Shown: positions 37,693-46,449 of the stretch, in pieces
Position numbering within the stretch: the stretch's first letter is position 1
How the letters are laid out: the number at the start of each line of letters is the position of its first letter
DNA from: Pyrinomonadaceae bacterium
GTDB taxonomy: Bacteria; Acidobacteriota; Blastocatellia; Pyrinomonadales; Pyrinomonadaceae
Length of the DNA stretch: 64,000 nucleotides
Direction of reading: 5' to 3'
Assembly (NCBI GenBank): GCA_026129865.1
Contig: JAHCHG010000013.1
Coordinates: 62,001-126,000 of the forward strand
Translations under genes and position numbers: made by a program
The notes under the pieces: model-generated
Databases searched by the model: none
What the model was told of the DNA's origin: nothing
The model's input: only the letters and a program-made list of their open reading frames with translations

Positions 37693-40600
37693 ATGGATTC
37701 CGAAAGATTCAAGCAGATCGAAAAACTTTATAATGCGGTTTTGCTCGTTTCTGAGGAAAACCGTTCGGAATTTCTAAAGCAATTCTGCGGCAGCGATACG
37801 GACTTAATAGAAGAAGTGGAGTCTCTGCTTTTATTCGATAAAGGGTCCGACAGCATTATCGATTCTCCTCCGGACGACCTTGCGGCAGAACTGATCCTCA
37901 GCAAAAAACGACCTCAAACTATCGGTAAACAGATCGGTCGATACAATATTCTTTCATTGCTCGGCGAAGGCGGAATGGGCGCGGTTTATCTTGCGCAGGA
38001 TTCGAAACTTTTGAGAAAAGCCGCGCTGAAAATTCTTCCGGCGGATGTCGTCAAAGACGAAAACCGTGTTCACCGGTTCATCCATGAAGCCAGATCTGCG
38101 TCTGCGCTTAATCATCCAAACATCTTAACTATCTATGAGATCGATGAATTTCATTCGCCCGAAAATGAAACGATGCATTACATTGCGATGGAATTTGTCG
38201 ACGGTTCGACGCTCGACGACTTAATTCATCGAAAGAAAAAGCCTAAAAAAGAGCTGATCGAATATCTTGCGCAAACGGCGGACGGGCTTGCAAAGGCACA
38301 TTCGGCGGGAATAGTTCATCGCGATCTAAAGCCGGAAAACATTATGGTAACGCGCGACGGTTTTGCGAAGATCCTCGATTTCGGATTGGCAAAACTTGTC
38401 GAAGCCGAATCGGATCTTTCGTCGTTTCAGCAGCATAAATCGCGTCCGGGGCTGATCCTGGGAACTCTTGGATATATGTCGCCCGAGCAGGCGCAGGGAT
38501 TTCCTCAGATCGATCAGCGGTCGGACATTTTTTCTTTCGGCTGCATTTTGTACGAGGCGATTACCGGTCAAAAGCCTTTTTCCACGCATTCCGCGGTCGA
38601 TGCGCTTTACGAGATCGTCCATACCGAACCGGTTCCGATCGCGGAGCTGAACGATGCGGTCCCCGACGAAATTCAAACCATCGTCGCCGGCTGTCTTAAA
38701 AAACTGCCGGAAGATCGCTTTCCAACGATCGAATTAGTCGGCGAAATGCTTCGAAGTTCGATAAAGCTGCTCGAAACCGGCGAATCGCCGGTCAATAAGA
38801 TCAGTGAACAGCGCACGATCATGCTGGAAACCGGTGTATCGACCAAAACCATCTCGCAAGCGATCAGCGAACAGCGGCGTCAGACGACGGTTTTGTTTGC
38901 GGATTTCTCCGTTTTGACCGAATTGCTCGATGATCTCGATCCGGAAGAGGCGAGCGCTATCATGTCCGACCTCTGGCAGCGAGTCGAAAAGACGATCGAA
39001 TCGGGCGGCGGGCGAATCGACCGGCGTCTGAGCGATGTTTTTATAGCAGTTTGGGGTGCGGACTCGATTCAGGAAGACGATCCGGAACGCGCCGTCCGCG
39101 CGGCGATCGATCTGCAGAAAACCACCGGAAGCTATTTTGCGAAAAATCTCAGCGGTCAATTCACAGAGCTCGACGCGATCGAGGACGAATCGCCGGATCT
39201 TCTGAAGATCGGGATCAGCACGGGCATGATATTGCTTGGCGTAAACAACGATTCGGGTGAATTTCTGACGACCGGCGCCGCTGTGAATGTCGCCAAACGG
39301 CTGCGCCAAAATGCTCCGGCAGGCGCAATTCTGATATCGCACGATACATATCGCCACGTGCGCGGCGTTTTCGATGTGGAAGCTTTTCAGATCGAAAAAC
39401 GAAGCGGTTTGAAGAAAAAGAATGAAGATCTAAAAGTTTACCGCGTCAAAAGTGCCAAACCGCGCGCGTTCCGCGTTCGCGGACGAGACGTTGAAGGAAT
39501 CGAAACCCAGCTCGTCGGGCGCGCCGGCGAACTCGAACGAATGCTCGACGCGCTTTACACCGTGCTCGAAGACGGAAAAATGGAGATCCTGACCGTCGTC
39601 GGCGACGCTGGTTTAGGTAAATCACGGCTGCTTTTCGAATTTCGCGATCAGGTCGAACTGCTGCCGGAAAAGATTCGCGTTTTCAATGCCCGCGCGGCTG
39701 AGGCATCGAAGAATTCACCATTTTCGCTGCTGCGCGACGTTTTTTCACTGCGCTTTGAAATTCAAGACAGCGATTCGCGCATCGTCGCGCGGGAAAAATT
39801 GGTCAACGGTATCGCGGCGCTGATACCCGCGCTTGAAAACGAATTCGGCAAAGGCGAAGAAGCCGCGATGAAGTCTCATTTTATCGGTCAATTGATCGGT
39901 TTCGATTTTTCGGATTCGCCGTATTTGAAAGGCGTTTTGGACGATCCGGCGCAGGTTAAAGCCCGTGCGAGTCATTATGTAAATCAGTTTTTTGCCGCGA
40001 TCGACAGGGATTTTCCGATACTTTTGTATCTCGACGATCTTCATTGGGCGGACGAAGAATCGCTCGAATTCTTTGAGCAGTTTGCCGATGCCGGGAGCGA
40101 TTCGAGAATTTTGATCCTAAATTTTACGCGTCCGCTGCTGTTCGAACGAAAACCGCATTGGGGAGAAGGTCAAAGGAACCACGCACGACTGACGCTGCAG
40201 CCGCTGACCAAACGCGAAAGCCGCCGGATGGTGAAGGACATTCTGCAAAAGGTCGTCGATCTGCCAATTACCTTTCGCGATCTGATCGTCGCCAATGCCG
40301 AGGGAAATCCCTTTTACGTAGAAGAACTTATAAAAATGTTCATCGACCGCGGAACGATCGAAAAAGGCTCCGATGAGTGGACGGTCAATGAAAGTATGCT
40401 CGGCAAGACGATCGTTCCGGCTACGCTGACCGGCGTTCTGCAGGCTCGGCTCGACCGGTTGTCGGATTGGGAAAGGATCACGCTTCAGCGCGCTTCGGTG
40501 ATCGGGCGGGAATTTTGGGATCTCGCGCTGCAGTTTTTCGGATCGGAAAAAAACTTTTCGGTAATTTTGGAATCACTGCGTCGAAAGGAATTGATCTTCC

Positions 40601-42063
40601 GGCACGAAACGTCGGCATTTTCAGGTGCCAACGAATATATCTTCAAACATGCGCTGCTGCGCGATGTAACCTATCAAACCGTGTTGCTTCGCGACCGCCG
40701 CGAATTTCACGCGAAGATCGCCGAATGGCTGATAAAAATGAGCGGCGAGCGGCAAGTTGAATACGCGGGCACCATCGCCGGACATTTTGAAAAAGCGAAC
40801 GAATTTGAAAAGGCGGCGGCGTGGTTCGGGCTTGCCGGCGAATACGCCGAGCGCGTGTCAGCGCCAGCCGAAGCGATCGTTTACCTGCGAAAAGCGCTGA
40901 AATATCTGGATTCTGCATCCGCAACTGTTTCCGGCGAAAGTCATTCGAACTTTCTAAAATGGAACAACATTCTCGGAGATTCGCTGCGTCTGCAGGCAAA
41001 ATTTACAGAATCCATCGAAACCTTTCAAAAAGTGATTACGGGAGCGGAAAATTCCGAAGACGAACTCGCCAAAGCGCAGGCTTATTTCGGTCTGAGCATT
41101 GCCCAATTTGAACAGGGCGACAGTCTTGCTTCGCTCGAAAGCGCGAAATCTGCGATAAAAGCCGCGCGCTCGGTCGAACAAACGGAAACCGCGCTTCAAA
41201 CGATAGCCGACGCGCTGTTCAGACAAGCGCGGGCGCATTATGAACTCGGCGAATTTGAAGAGGCGATCACATATGGAAAAGAGTCTCTGGAGATAACAAA
41301 CAATCTCGGCGAAAAAGGAGTTTTCGTCCGTGTTCACAGCCTGCATATCATCGGATTTGCCTATCTTCCGCTCGGCGATTTCGAGCATGCCGTTCATTTT
41401 CAAGATCAAAGCCTGCGCCTTGCCCGCGAATCCGGGAATAAGAGAAATTATGCCTACGCGCTGAACAATGCCGGCGTGATCTGCGATTATCGCGGCGATC
41501 ATGAACGCGCGCTTCTTTATTTCGAAGAATCGCGCGCGATCATGTATGAGATCGGCAATCGCTCCGGGCAGATAATGATCCATGGAAACCTGGGCTTTTC
41601 ATTAACGGAACTGGGAAGATTTACCGAATCTGAAAAACATCTGCAAAAAGCGATCGACCTGATGGGGGAATCGCAGCATTTCGTTTTTTCCGAGGTTTAC
41701 CAAAGTCTTGCGCTATGCCGCCTCGGGCAGGACAGGATAGCCGATGCGCTCGATGCGGTAACCATTTCGCTAAGCGCGGCTGAGAATTCTCATCGCCCCG
41801 AAGCGATCGGGATGGGATGGCGAGTGATGGGCTTGATCGCCTCTAAAAAGGGCTATTCGGTAACCTACGCCGGTAAAAAATACAGCGCTGCGGATTGTTT
41901 TCACAAGAGTTTGAAAGAATTCGAAGACAGCAAAATGGATGTGGAATTAGCACGAACTTTGAAACGCTTTGCCCAGCACGAATCGGCGCACGGCGACGAA
42001 GATTTTGCGAGAGAATTGAACGCGCGTTCCGACGAGATCTTTGCCCGATTTAAACTGTCCTGA
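37693..42063 (+). CDS. Ser/Thr kinase - nucleotidyl cyclase-like - AAA ATPase - TPR protein
   Basis: A 1456-residue multidomain regulator. The kinase domain (about 80-350) has the Gly loop GEGGMGAVYLAQD, HRDLKPEN near 208 and DFG near 228, all intact. A class III cyclase homology domain follows (about 395-590). Metal Asp residues are kept (LFADFS, SDVFIAVWG) and the transition-state N/R (VNVAKRL) is present. The substrate-specifying Lys is replaced by Arg (DRRLSD), so cyclase activity is uncertain. Next is an AAA_16-type ATPase with Walker A GDAGLGKS near 637 and LYLDDLHWADEE near 780, then TPR repeats from about 1000 to the end. No membrane segment. It probably couples a signal to the sigma factor upstream. 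Confidence 0.9.
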   Translation: MDSERFKQIEKLYNAVLLVSEENRSEFLKQFCGSDTDLIEEVESLLLFDKGSDSIIDSPPDDLAAELILSKKRPQTIGKQIGRYNILSLLGEGGMGAVYLAQDSKLLRKAALKILPADVVKDENRVHRFIHEARSASALNHPNILTIYEIDEFHSPENETMHYIAMEFVDGSTLDDLIHRKKKPKKELIEYLAQTADGLAKAHSAGIVHRDLKPENIMVTRDGFAKILDFGLAKLVEAESDLSSFQQHKSRPGLILGTLGYMSPEQAQGFPQIDQRSDIFSFGCILYEAITGQKPFSTHSAVDALYEIVHTEPVPIAELNDAVPDEIQTIVAGCLKKLPEDRFPTIELVGEMLRSSIKLLETGESPVNKISEQRTIMLETGVSTKTISQAISEQRRQTTVLFADFSVLTELLDDLDPEEASAIMSDLWQRVEKTIESGGGRIDRRLSDVFIAVWGADSIQEDDPERAVRAAIDLQKTTGSYFAKNLSGQFTELDAIEDESPDLLKIGISTGMILLGVNNDSGEFLTTGAAVNVAKRLRQNAPAGAILISHDTYRHVRGVFDVEAFQIEKRSGLKKKNEDLKVYRVKSAKPRAFRVRGRDVEGIETQLVGRAGELERMLDALYTVLEDGKMEILTVVGDAGLGKSRLLFEFRDQVELLPEKIRVFNARAAEASKNSPFSLLRDVFSLRFEIQDSDSRIVAREKLVNGIAALIPALENEFGKGEEAAMKSHFIGQLIGFDFSDSPYLKGVLDDPAQVKARASHYVNQFFAAIDRDFPILLYLDDLHWADEESLEFFEQFADAGSDSRILILNFTRPLLFERKPHWGEGQRNHARLTLQPLTKRESRRMVKDILQKVVDLPITFRDLIVANAEGNPFYVEELIKMFIDRGTIEKGSDEWTVNESMLGKTIVPATLTGVLQARLDRLSDWERITLQRASVIGREFWDLALQFFGSEKNFSVILESLRRKELIFRHETSAFSGANEYIFKHALLRDVTYQTVLLRDRREFHAKIAEWLIKMSGERQVEYAGTIAGHFEKANEFEKAAAWFGLAGEYAERVSAPAEAIVYLRKALKYLDSASATVSGESHSNFLKWNNILGDSLRLQAKFTESIETFQKVITGAENSEDELAKAQAYFGLSIAQFEQGDSLASLESAKSAIKAARSVEQTETALQTIADALFRQARAHYELGEFEEAITYGKESLEITNNLGEKGVFVRVHSLHIIGFAYLPLGDFEHAVHFQDQSLRLARESGNKRNYAYALNNAGVICDYRGDHERALLYFEESRAIMYEIGNRSGQIMIHGNLGFSLTELGRFTESEKHLQKAIDLMGESQHFVFSEVYQSLALCRLGQDRIADALDAVTISLSAAENSHRPEAIGMGWRVMGLIASKKGYSVTYAGKKYSAADCFHKSLKEFEDSKMDVELARTLKRFAQHESAHGDEDFARELNARSDEIFARFKLS

Positions 42064-42256
42064 CGCGTTAAACGGCGCCCTCCGATCTTCCGCAAGATCG
42101 ATAAAATTCATACTACCGACGGCACCGGTGAAGGCAGCCACGGCTGAATCATCCAATGCAGTTTTTCGCAAAAAATGGCGCAGACCGCAATCTTGACAAA
42201 AAAATAATGTTTTGAGACTCTTGAGCTTAAGATTAATCCGAAACGACTTGAAAAAT

Positions 42257-42748
42257 ATGAAGATATCCGCACAGGAAGAATACGGTTTAAGGTGTCTTTT
42301 GCAGCTTGCGACGTTAAAAGAGGACGAAAGCCTAACGTTGCCGCAGATCGCGGAACGCGAGGGCATTTCATCGGCAAATGCCGGAAAATTGATGTGGCTT
42401 TTGAACAAAGCCGGATTCGTTCAGGCAACACGCGGCACGAAAGGCGGTTACAGTCTGGCGCGCGAAGCCGGCGAGATCTATCTCAGCGAAGTCATTAAAA
42501 TACTTGAAGAGGACGAGATCGCCGGTCATTGTGAAAGCTACACGGGCGTGCTCGATTCCTGCGTTCATAATGGCGGATGCGGGATAAGACCGGTAATAGT
42601 TGGGCTTCATGAGATAATCCAGAACGCCCTGTCGCAGATAACTCTAGCGCAGCTTGTCGGGACCGAGGCGAAAGTAGATGAACGTTTCCACCGCATCCAA
42701 GGACTTAGACAGTTATCAGTGAACAGTCAACAGTCATCTAACAGATAA
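42257..42748 (+). CDS. Rrf2-family transcriptional regulator (IscR/SufR-like)
   Basis: Started at the ATG at 42257 (MKISAQEEYGLRCLLQLATL), the family's usual start; 163 residues. The winged helix (about 1-80) is followed by three cysteines, C...C-VHNGG-C, with spacing CX9CX5C (GHCESYTGVLDSCVHNGGC), suggesting an Fe-S ligand set. As the first gene ahead of sufB it is the likely Fe-S-responsive repressor of the locus. The last residues (LSVNSQQSSNR) are encoded by the short repeat that borders the following four-helix cassette, so the C-terminus may have been altered by its insertion. Confidence 0.9.
   Translation: MKISAQEEYGLRCLLQLATLKEDESLTLPQIAEREGISSANAGKLMWLLNKAGFVQATRGTKGGYSLAREAGEIYLSEVIKILEEDEIAGHCESYTGVLDSCVHNGGCGIRPVIVGLHEIIQNALSQITLAQLVGTEAKVDERFHRIQGLRQLSVNSQQSSNR
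42710..42733. repeat. Left border repeat of the four-helix cassette
   Basis: CAGTTATCA at 42710-42718 is the reverse complement of TGATAACTG at 43134-43142 and 43155-43163, on the far side of the cassette. AACAGTCAACAG at 42722-42733 recurs directly at 43117-43128. Confidence 0.75.
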
Positions 42749-42765
42749 ACCCTGATTCTGGATGT

Positions 42766-43143
42766 ATGTTGAATAATAGTGTCGTTTATGAAAAAGCGCA
42801 TAGTTTTGCGATAAGAATTGTGAAAGCATTTAAGCATTTACAAAAAGAGCAAAAAGAATTTGTATTATCTAAACAAATGTTGAGGAGTGGAACCTCAATT
42901 GGAGCAAACATTGCAGAAGCCAACGGTGCAATATCTGATGCGGATTTTTCAAACAAAATTAGTATTGCATATAAAGAATGTCTGGAAACCAAATATTGGC
43001 TTTCCATTTTGAAGGAAACGGACTATATAAATGAGAAAACTTTTGAGAGCATTCACAAAGTCGCAGACGAGATCGCCAAAATGCTTTTTTCCATTCTCAA
43101 AAAAACTAGATTGAAAAACAGTCAACAGAAGAATGATAACTGA
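42766..43143 (+). CDS. Four-helix-bundle protein (S23/IVS family)
   Basis: A 125-residue intact member of the four-helix-bundle family first known from rRNA intervening sequences. Typical segments: YEKAHSFAIRIVKAFKHL, SKQMLRSGTSIGANIAEANGA and SNKISIAYKECLETKYWLSIL. It forms a positively charged helical bundle; the cellular role is not established. It lies between rrf2 and sufB, flanked by a 9-bp inverted repeat and a 12-bp direct repeat, and its last codons run into the repeat. Codon use is more A/T-rich than the suf genes around it, which hints at transfer. It is a separate copy from the broken one at 20743. Confidence 0.88.
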   Translation: MLNNSVVYEKAHSFAIRIVKAFKHLQKEQKEFVLSKQMLRSGTSIGANIAEANGAISDADFSNKISIAYKECLETKYWLSILKETDYINEKTFESIHKVADEIAKMLFSILKKTRLKNSQQKNDN

Positions 43144-43163
43144 TGACTGATAATTGATAACTG
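43117..43163. repeat. Right border repeat of the four-helix cassette
   Basis: AACAGTCAACAG (43117-43128), then two copies of TGATAACTG (43134-43142, 43155-43163) that pair with the left border at 42710-42718. It also supplies the last codons of the four-helix gene and the leader of sufB. Confidence 0.7.
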
Positions 43164-43169
43164 AAAAAT

Positions 43170-44609
43170 ATGAGTACAGCAGCAGAATTATTAACAAACA
43201 GGGAATATAAATACGGTTTCACGACCGACATCGAAACGGAAACGATTGACAAAGGTTTGTCGGAAGATGTTGTCCGATTAATTTCTTCGAAGAAAAATGA
43301 ACCGGAATGGCTTTTGGAATTTCGTTTGAAAGCCTATCGTCATTGGCTGAAAATGGAACAACCCGACAATTGGGCGAATTTTGATTATCCGAACATTGAT
43401 TTTCAGAATATTTCGTATTATTCCGCGCCGAAACAAAAAGCGAAAAAAGCAAGTTTGGATGAAGTTGATCCTGAGTTGATCAGAACTTTCGAGAAACTCG
43501 GTATTCCGATCACCGAACAAAAAATGCTTGCAAACGTCGCGGTTGATGCCGTTTTTGATTCGGTTTCTGTTGCCACGACATATAAAGAAAAATTGTTAAA
43601 AGCGGGCGTTATTTTCTGTTCGTTCACCGAAGCAGTGGCTGATTATCCCGAATTGATCCAAAAATATCTCGGCTCGGTCGTGCCGACTTCGGATAATTAT
43701 TACGCGGCACTTAATTCTGCGGTTTTCTCTGACGGTTCGTTCGTTTTTATTCCGAAAGGCGTGCGCTGTCCGATGGAACTTTCCACATATTTCCGCATCA
43801 ATACGCAGGAGTCGGGACAGTTTGAGCGCACTTTAATCGTTGCCGAAGAAGGCGGTTATGTGGCGTATAACGAAGGCTGCACCGCGCCGCAGTTTGATAC
43901 GAATCAATTGCACGCGGCGGTGGTTGAACTTGTCGCTTTGGACGATGCGGAAATTAAATATTCGACCGTTCAGAATTGGTATGCGGGCGACGAAAACGGC
44001 AAAGGCGGAATTTATAATTTCGTGACGAAACGCGGCGCGTGTCGCGGTAAGAATTCAAAAATTTCGTGGACGCAGGTTGAAACCGGAAGCGCGATAACTT
44101 GGAAATACCCGTCGGTGATTTTGCAGGGCGATAATTCCATCGGCGAATTTTATTCAGTCGCGCTGACCAACAACGCGCAGATCGCTGACACGGGAACGAA
44201 GATGATTCATCTCGGCAAAAATACGAAATCAACGATTATTTCCAAGGGAATTTCCGCCGGAAAATCGAATAATTCGTATCGCGGTCTGGTCAAAATGATG
44301 CCGAAAGCCGAAGGCGCGAGAAATTATACGCAATGCGATTCGATGCTCATCGGCGACCGTTCGGAAGCGAACACTTTTCCGTATATCGAAGTGATGAACG
44401 CGACCGCCAGAGTCGAACACGAAGCGACGACTTCCAAGATCAGCGAAGATCAATTGTTCTACCTGCAACAACGCGGCATCTCGCAGGAAGACGCGGTTTC
44501 GCTCATCATCAACGGTTTCTGCAAAGAGGTTTTCAAAGAATTACCGATGGAATACGCCGTCGAAGCGCAGAAACTTTTGGGATTGAAACTCGAAGGAAGC
44601 GTCGGTTAA
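43170..44609 (+). CDS. sufB: SufB, Fe-S cluster assembly scaffold subunit
   Basis: A 479-residue SufB. It forms the SufBC2D scaffold on which Fe-S clusters are built with sulfur from SufS/SufU. Typical sequence: [50 protein letters not shown], and the C-terminal region [24 protein letters not shown]. The conserved Cys (EGCTAP) is present. The tail is GLKLEGSVG; a degenerate copy of the DNA coding for that tail recurs 1.2 kb downstream at 45796-45822. HigB starts directly on the next base after the sufB stop. Confidence 0.97.
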   Translation: MSTAAELLTNREYKYGFTTDIETETIDKGLSEDVVRLISSKKNEPEWLLEFRLKAYRHWLKMEQPDNWANFDYPNIDFQNISYYSAPKQKAKKASLDEVDPELIRTFEKLGIPITEQKMLANVAVDAVFDSVSVATTYKEKLLKAGVIFCSFTEAVADYPELIQKYLGSVVPTSDNYYAALNSAVFSDGSFVFIPKGVRCPMELSTYFRINTQESGQFERTLIVAEEGGYVAYNEGCTAPQFDTNQLHAAVVELVALDDAEIKYSTVQNWYAGDENGKGGIYNFVTKRGACRGKNSKISWTQVETGSAITWKYPSVILQGDNSIGEFYSVALTNNAQIADTGTKMIHLGKNTKSTIISKGISAGKSNNSYRGLVKMMPKAEGARNYTQCDSMLIGDRSEANTFPYIEVMNATARVEHEATTSKISEDQLFYLQQRGISQEDAVSLIINGFCKEVFKELPMEYAVEAQKLLGLKLEGSVG

Positions 44610-44891
44610 ATGATAAGAAGTTTCGCAGATAAGGAAACGGAGAAATTATTTAACCGAGAGTTTTCCAAAAAAATGCCGAGCGATATTCAGCGCGTTGCGC
44701 GGCGCAAGTTGGAGGTTTTGGACGCGGCGGAAAAGATCAATGATTTGCGAATTCCGCCGTCGAATCGTCTTGAAAAATTGAAAGGCGAAAGAAAAAATCA
44801 GCTCAGCATTCGGATCAACGACCAATGGCGAATTTGTTTCGAGTGGCGCGAAACGGATGCTTTCGACGTAGAAATTGTTGATTATCATTGA
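44610..44891 (+). CDS. higB: HigB/RelE-type toxin, apparently intact
   Basis: A 93-residue protein of the HigB (plasmid maintenance killer) branch of the RelE superfamily, which cleaves mRNA at the ribosome in known members. It reads full length (IRSFADKETEKLFNREFSKKMP ... LRIPPSNRLEKLKG ... SIRINDQWRICFEWRETDAFDVEIVDYH), including the basic patch and the RxCFEW motif. It is the only toxin of the locus without a visible lesion. The ATG follows the sufB stop with no gap, so its translation is probably coupled to sufB. HigA follows after 9 bp, in the toxin-first order of this family. Confidence 0.88.
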   Translation: MIRSFADKETEKLFNREFSKKMPSDIQRVARRKLEVLDAAEKINDLRIPPSNRLEKLKGERKNQLSIRINDQWRICFEWRETDAFDVEIVDYH

Positions 44892-44900
44892 GGTTCAATT

Positions 44901-45197
44901 ATGAAAAAGGAAAAACCGATTCATCCGGGCGAAATTTTGTGGGAAGAATTTTTATTGCCGATGAATATCAGTCAAGAAAAACTTTCTGAAGACACGGGAA
45001 TTTCACTCGCGGAAGTTGGAAAAATCATTGCAGGCAAATCTTCGATTTCGCCGAACGCGGCGTTACGGTTGTCCTTGTATTTCGGTTTATCGGAAAGATT
45101 CTGGATAAATTTACAATCGCGTTACGATCTTGAAGTCGAAAAGGACAAATCTGCTAAAACTCTGCGGAAAGAAGTGCGGATTTTACAAGCGGCGTAA
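44901..45197 (+). CDS. higA: HigA-type antitoxin (XRE HTH)
   Basis: A 98-residue Xre/Cro-type DNA-binding protein with the HigA start KPIHPGEILWEEFLLPMNIS and helix-turn-helix SQEKLSEDTGISLAEVGKIIAGKSSISPNAALRL. It should bind HigB and repress its own promoter. Being embedded in the suf transcript, it might also bind near sufB; this is speculation. A nucleotidyltransferase gene of a second TA pair follows. Confidence 0.9.
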   Translation: MKKEKPIHPGEILWEEFLLPMNISQEKLSEDTGISLAEVGKIIAGKSSISPNAALRLSLYFGLSERFWINLQSRYDLEVEKDKSAKTLRKEVRILQAA

Positions 45198-45215
45198 CTG
45201 TTGTAAAAAAACAAT

Positions 45216-45503
45216 ATGAATTTAGCAACAGCCGAAAAAGAAAAAATCGTCGAGATTTGCGAGCGCAGCGACATCGAATTTTGCGCCGTTTTCGGTTCGT
45301 TTGCACGCGGCGAGGCGACGGAAGAAAGCGATATTGATTTGCTGGTTAAATTTTCCAAGCCAAAAGGTTTTGACTGGCTCGAAGCAGCTTTTGAAATTGA
45401 AGATTCTCTGGGAAAAAAAGTTGATTTGGTGACGGAAAACAGTTTGAGTCCGTATATTCGGGAAAATGTGTTGAAAAATTTAGGGGTGCTTTATGGAAAA
45501 TAA
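45216..45503 (+). CDS. mntA: MntA-type nucleotidyltransferase antitoxin
   Basis: A 95-residue minimal nucleotidyltransferase with FGSFARGEATEESDIDLLV, the GSxxRGxxxxxSDxD core of the MntA family, and the third acidic position near VDLV. In known MntA-HepT systems it AMPylates the HepT toxin at the Tyr of RX4HXY and so silences it. Its frame is intact and overlaps the HepT start by 11 bp. Because the partner toxin is broken, it is now a solo antitoxin gene. Confidence 0.87.
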   Translation: MNLATAEKEKIVEICERSDIEFCAVFGSFARGEATEESDIDLLVKFSKPKGFDWLEAAFEIEDSLGKKVDLVTENSLSPYIRENVLKNLGVLYGK

Positions 45504-45799
45504 AGATAATAAAATTTTTCTGCAACACATTCTCGACAGCATCGGCAAAATTGAAATTTATTTGCAAAATGTTGATTACGCAAAATTTCAAAACGATTCA
45601 ATGATAATTGACGCAGTTGTGAGAAATGTCGAAGTCTTCGGCGAAGCGGCAAATAATTTGACGAGCGATTTTCGCTACAAGAAATAGAATTATTCACGGT
45701 TATGCAACAGTTGACTTAGAAATCATTTGGAACATTACGCAAAACGATTTGGGCAATCTGAAAAATCAGATCAAAGGAATTTTGAGGAATTTGAGTTGA
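45493..45799 (+). pseudogene. hepT: HepT (HEPN, DUF86) toxin, internal deletion and frameshift
   Basis: The first frame gives 64 residues (MENKDNKIFLQHILDSIGKIEIYL ... VVRNVEVFGEAANNLTSDFRYK) typical of HepT, then stops at 45685-45687. In the next frame from 45680 the end of HepT resumes: RNRIIHGYATVDLEIIWNITQNDL and on to a stop at 45797-45799. The RX4HXY RNase motif (RNRIIHGY) is therefore encoded but cut off from the start. About 11-13 codons that normally lie between the two parts are missing. The toxin cannot be made whole by a single shift, so it is inactive unless unusual recoding occurs. Confidence 0.88.
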
Positions 45800-45822
45800 A
45801 ATTGGAAGGAATTGTCGGTTAA
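45796..45822 (+). repeat. Degenerate copy of the sufB 3' end
   Basis: Bases 45796-45822 match the last 27 bases of sufB (44583-44609) at 23 of 27 positions, including the stop (coding LKLEGIVG versus LKLEGSVG). It overlaps the end of the HepT remnant and the start of the next gene, and marks the right border of the HigBA-MntA-HepT cassette. Confidence 0.6.
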
Positions 45823-46082
45823 TGGAGCTTATAATATTCGACACGCTCGGCTGGATCGGCGCGTTTTTTTTGCTTTTGGCATACGCGATGGTGTCGTTCA
45901 AAAAGCTGGGAGCCGATTCGCTCGCTTATCAGGGATTGAACGTCGCGGCGAGCGTTTTGCTGGCGATTAACACGATTTATCACGGCGCGTTTCCGTCGAG
46001 TTTTGTAAATATCGTCTGGACGTTCATTGCCGTATTCGCAATTTTGTCTATTACAAGAAATCATGCAAAAAGTGCAAATTAA
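45822..46082 (+). CDS. CBU_0592-like small membrane protein
   Basis: An 86-residue protein with three hydrophobic helices (about 8-27, 38-56, 62-78) and the pattern GWIGAFFLLLAYAMVSFKKLGADSLAYQGLNVAASVLLAIN, which matches the small CBU_0592-like domain found alone or next to transporters. Function unknown. Its ATG overlaps the sufB-tail copy (TAATG), and the ridA start lies inside its end (20-bp overlap), so translation coupling is likely. Confidence 0.8.
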   Translation: MELIIFDTLGWIGAFFLLLAYAMVSFKKLGADSLAYQGLNVAASVLLAINTIYHGAFPSSFVNIVWTFIAVFAILSITRNHAKSAN

Positions 46083-46449
46083 AAACGCGCCGGCGCCGAA
46101 AGGTCATTATTCGCCGGCAGTTGTTCATAACGGCTTTGTGTTTGTTTCCGGGCAATTAGCGGTCGTTCCCGAAACCGGCGAGGAAAAGACCGGATCGATC
46201 GAAGAACAAACCGAGCAATGTTTGAGGAATGTTGAAGCGCTTTTGAAAGAAGCCGGCAGCGATCTTAATAATACGCTGAAATTTAGTATCTTCGTCTCCG
46301 ACGAAAACTTATGGGGAGCAGTGAACGAAACGTATAAAAGGATCTTAGGCGAGCATAAACCGGCTCGGGCGATAATTCCGGTCGGTAATTTTCGCGGCGA
46401 TTTTTTGATCGAAATCGAAGCGATTGCGGCGGTGATTGAAAAAACATGA
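46063..46449 (+). CDS. ridA: RidA family enamine/imine deaminase
   Basis: Started at the ATG at 46063 (MQKVQIKNAPAPKGHYSPAVVHNGFVFVSGQL); 128 residues, the normal size. It hydrolyses reactive 2-aminoacrylate and related imines. The catalytic Arg (PARAIIPV) and the late Glu (IEIEAIAAV) of the RidA active site are present. Loss of RidA damages PLP enzymes in other bacteria, which fits a neighbourhood with the PLP enzyme SufS, but this link is only suggestive. Its stop overlaps the carbonic anhydrase start by ATGA. Confidence 0.92.
   Translation: MQKVQIKNAPAPKGHYSPAVVHNGFVFVSGQLAVVPETGEEKTGSIEEQTEQCLRNVEALLKEAGSDLNNTLKFSIFVSDENLWGAVNETYKRILGEHKPARAIIPVGNFRGDFLIEIEAIAAVIEKT

Noticed and set aside
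42190-42256. TTGACA at about 42196 as a promoter for the rrf2-suf locus
   Set aside because: No acceptable -10 box is found at 16-18 bp, so I do not list it.
42766-43143. Four-helix-bundle gene as the accessory (Avd-like) gene of a diversity-generating retroelement
   Set aside because: No reverse transcriptase or variable-repeat pair is present nearby.
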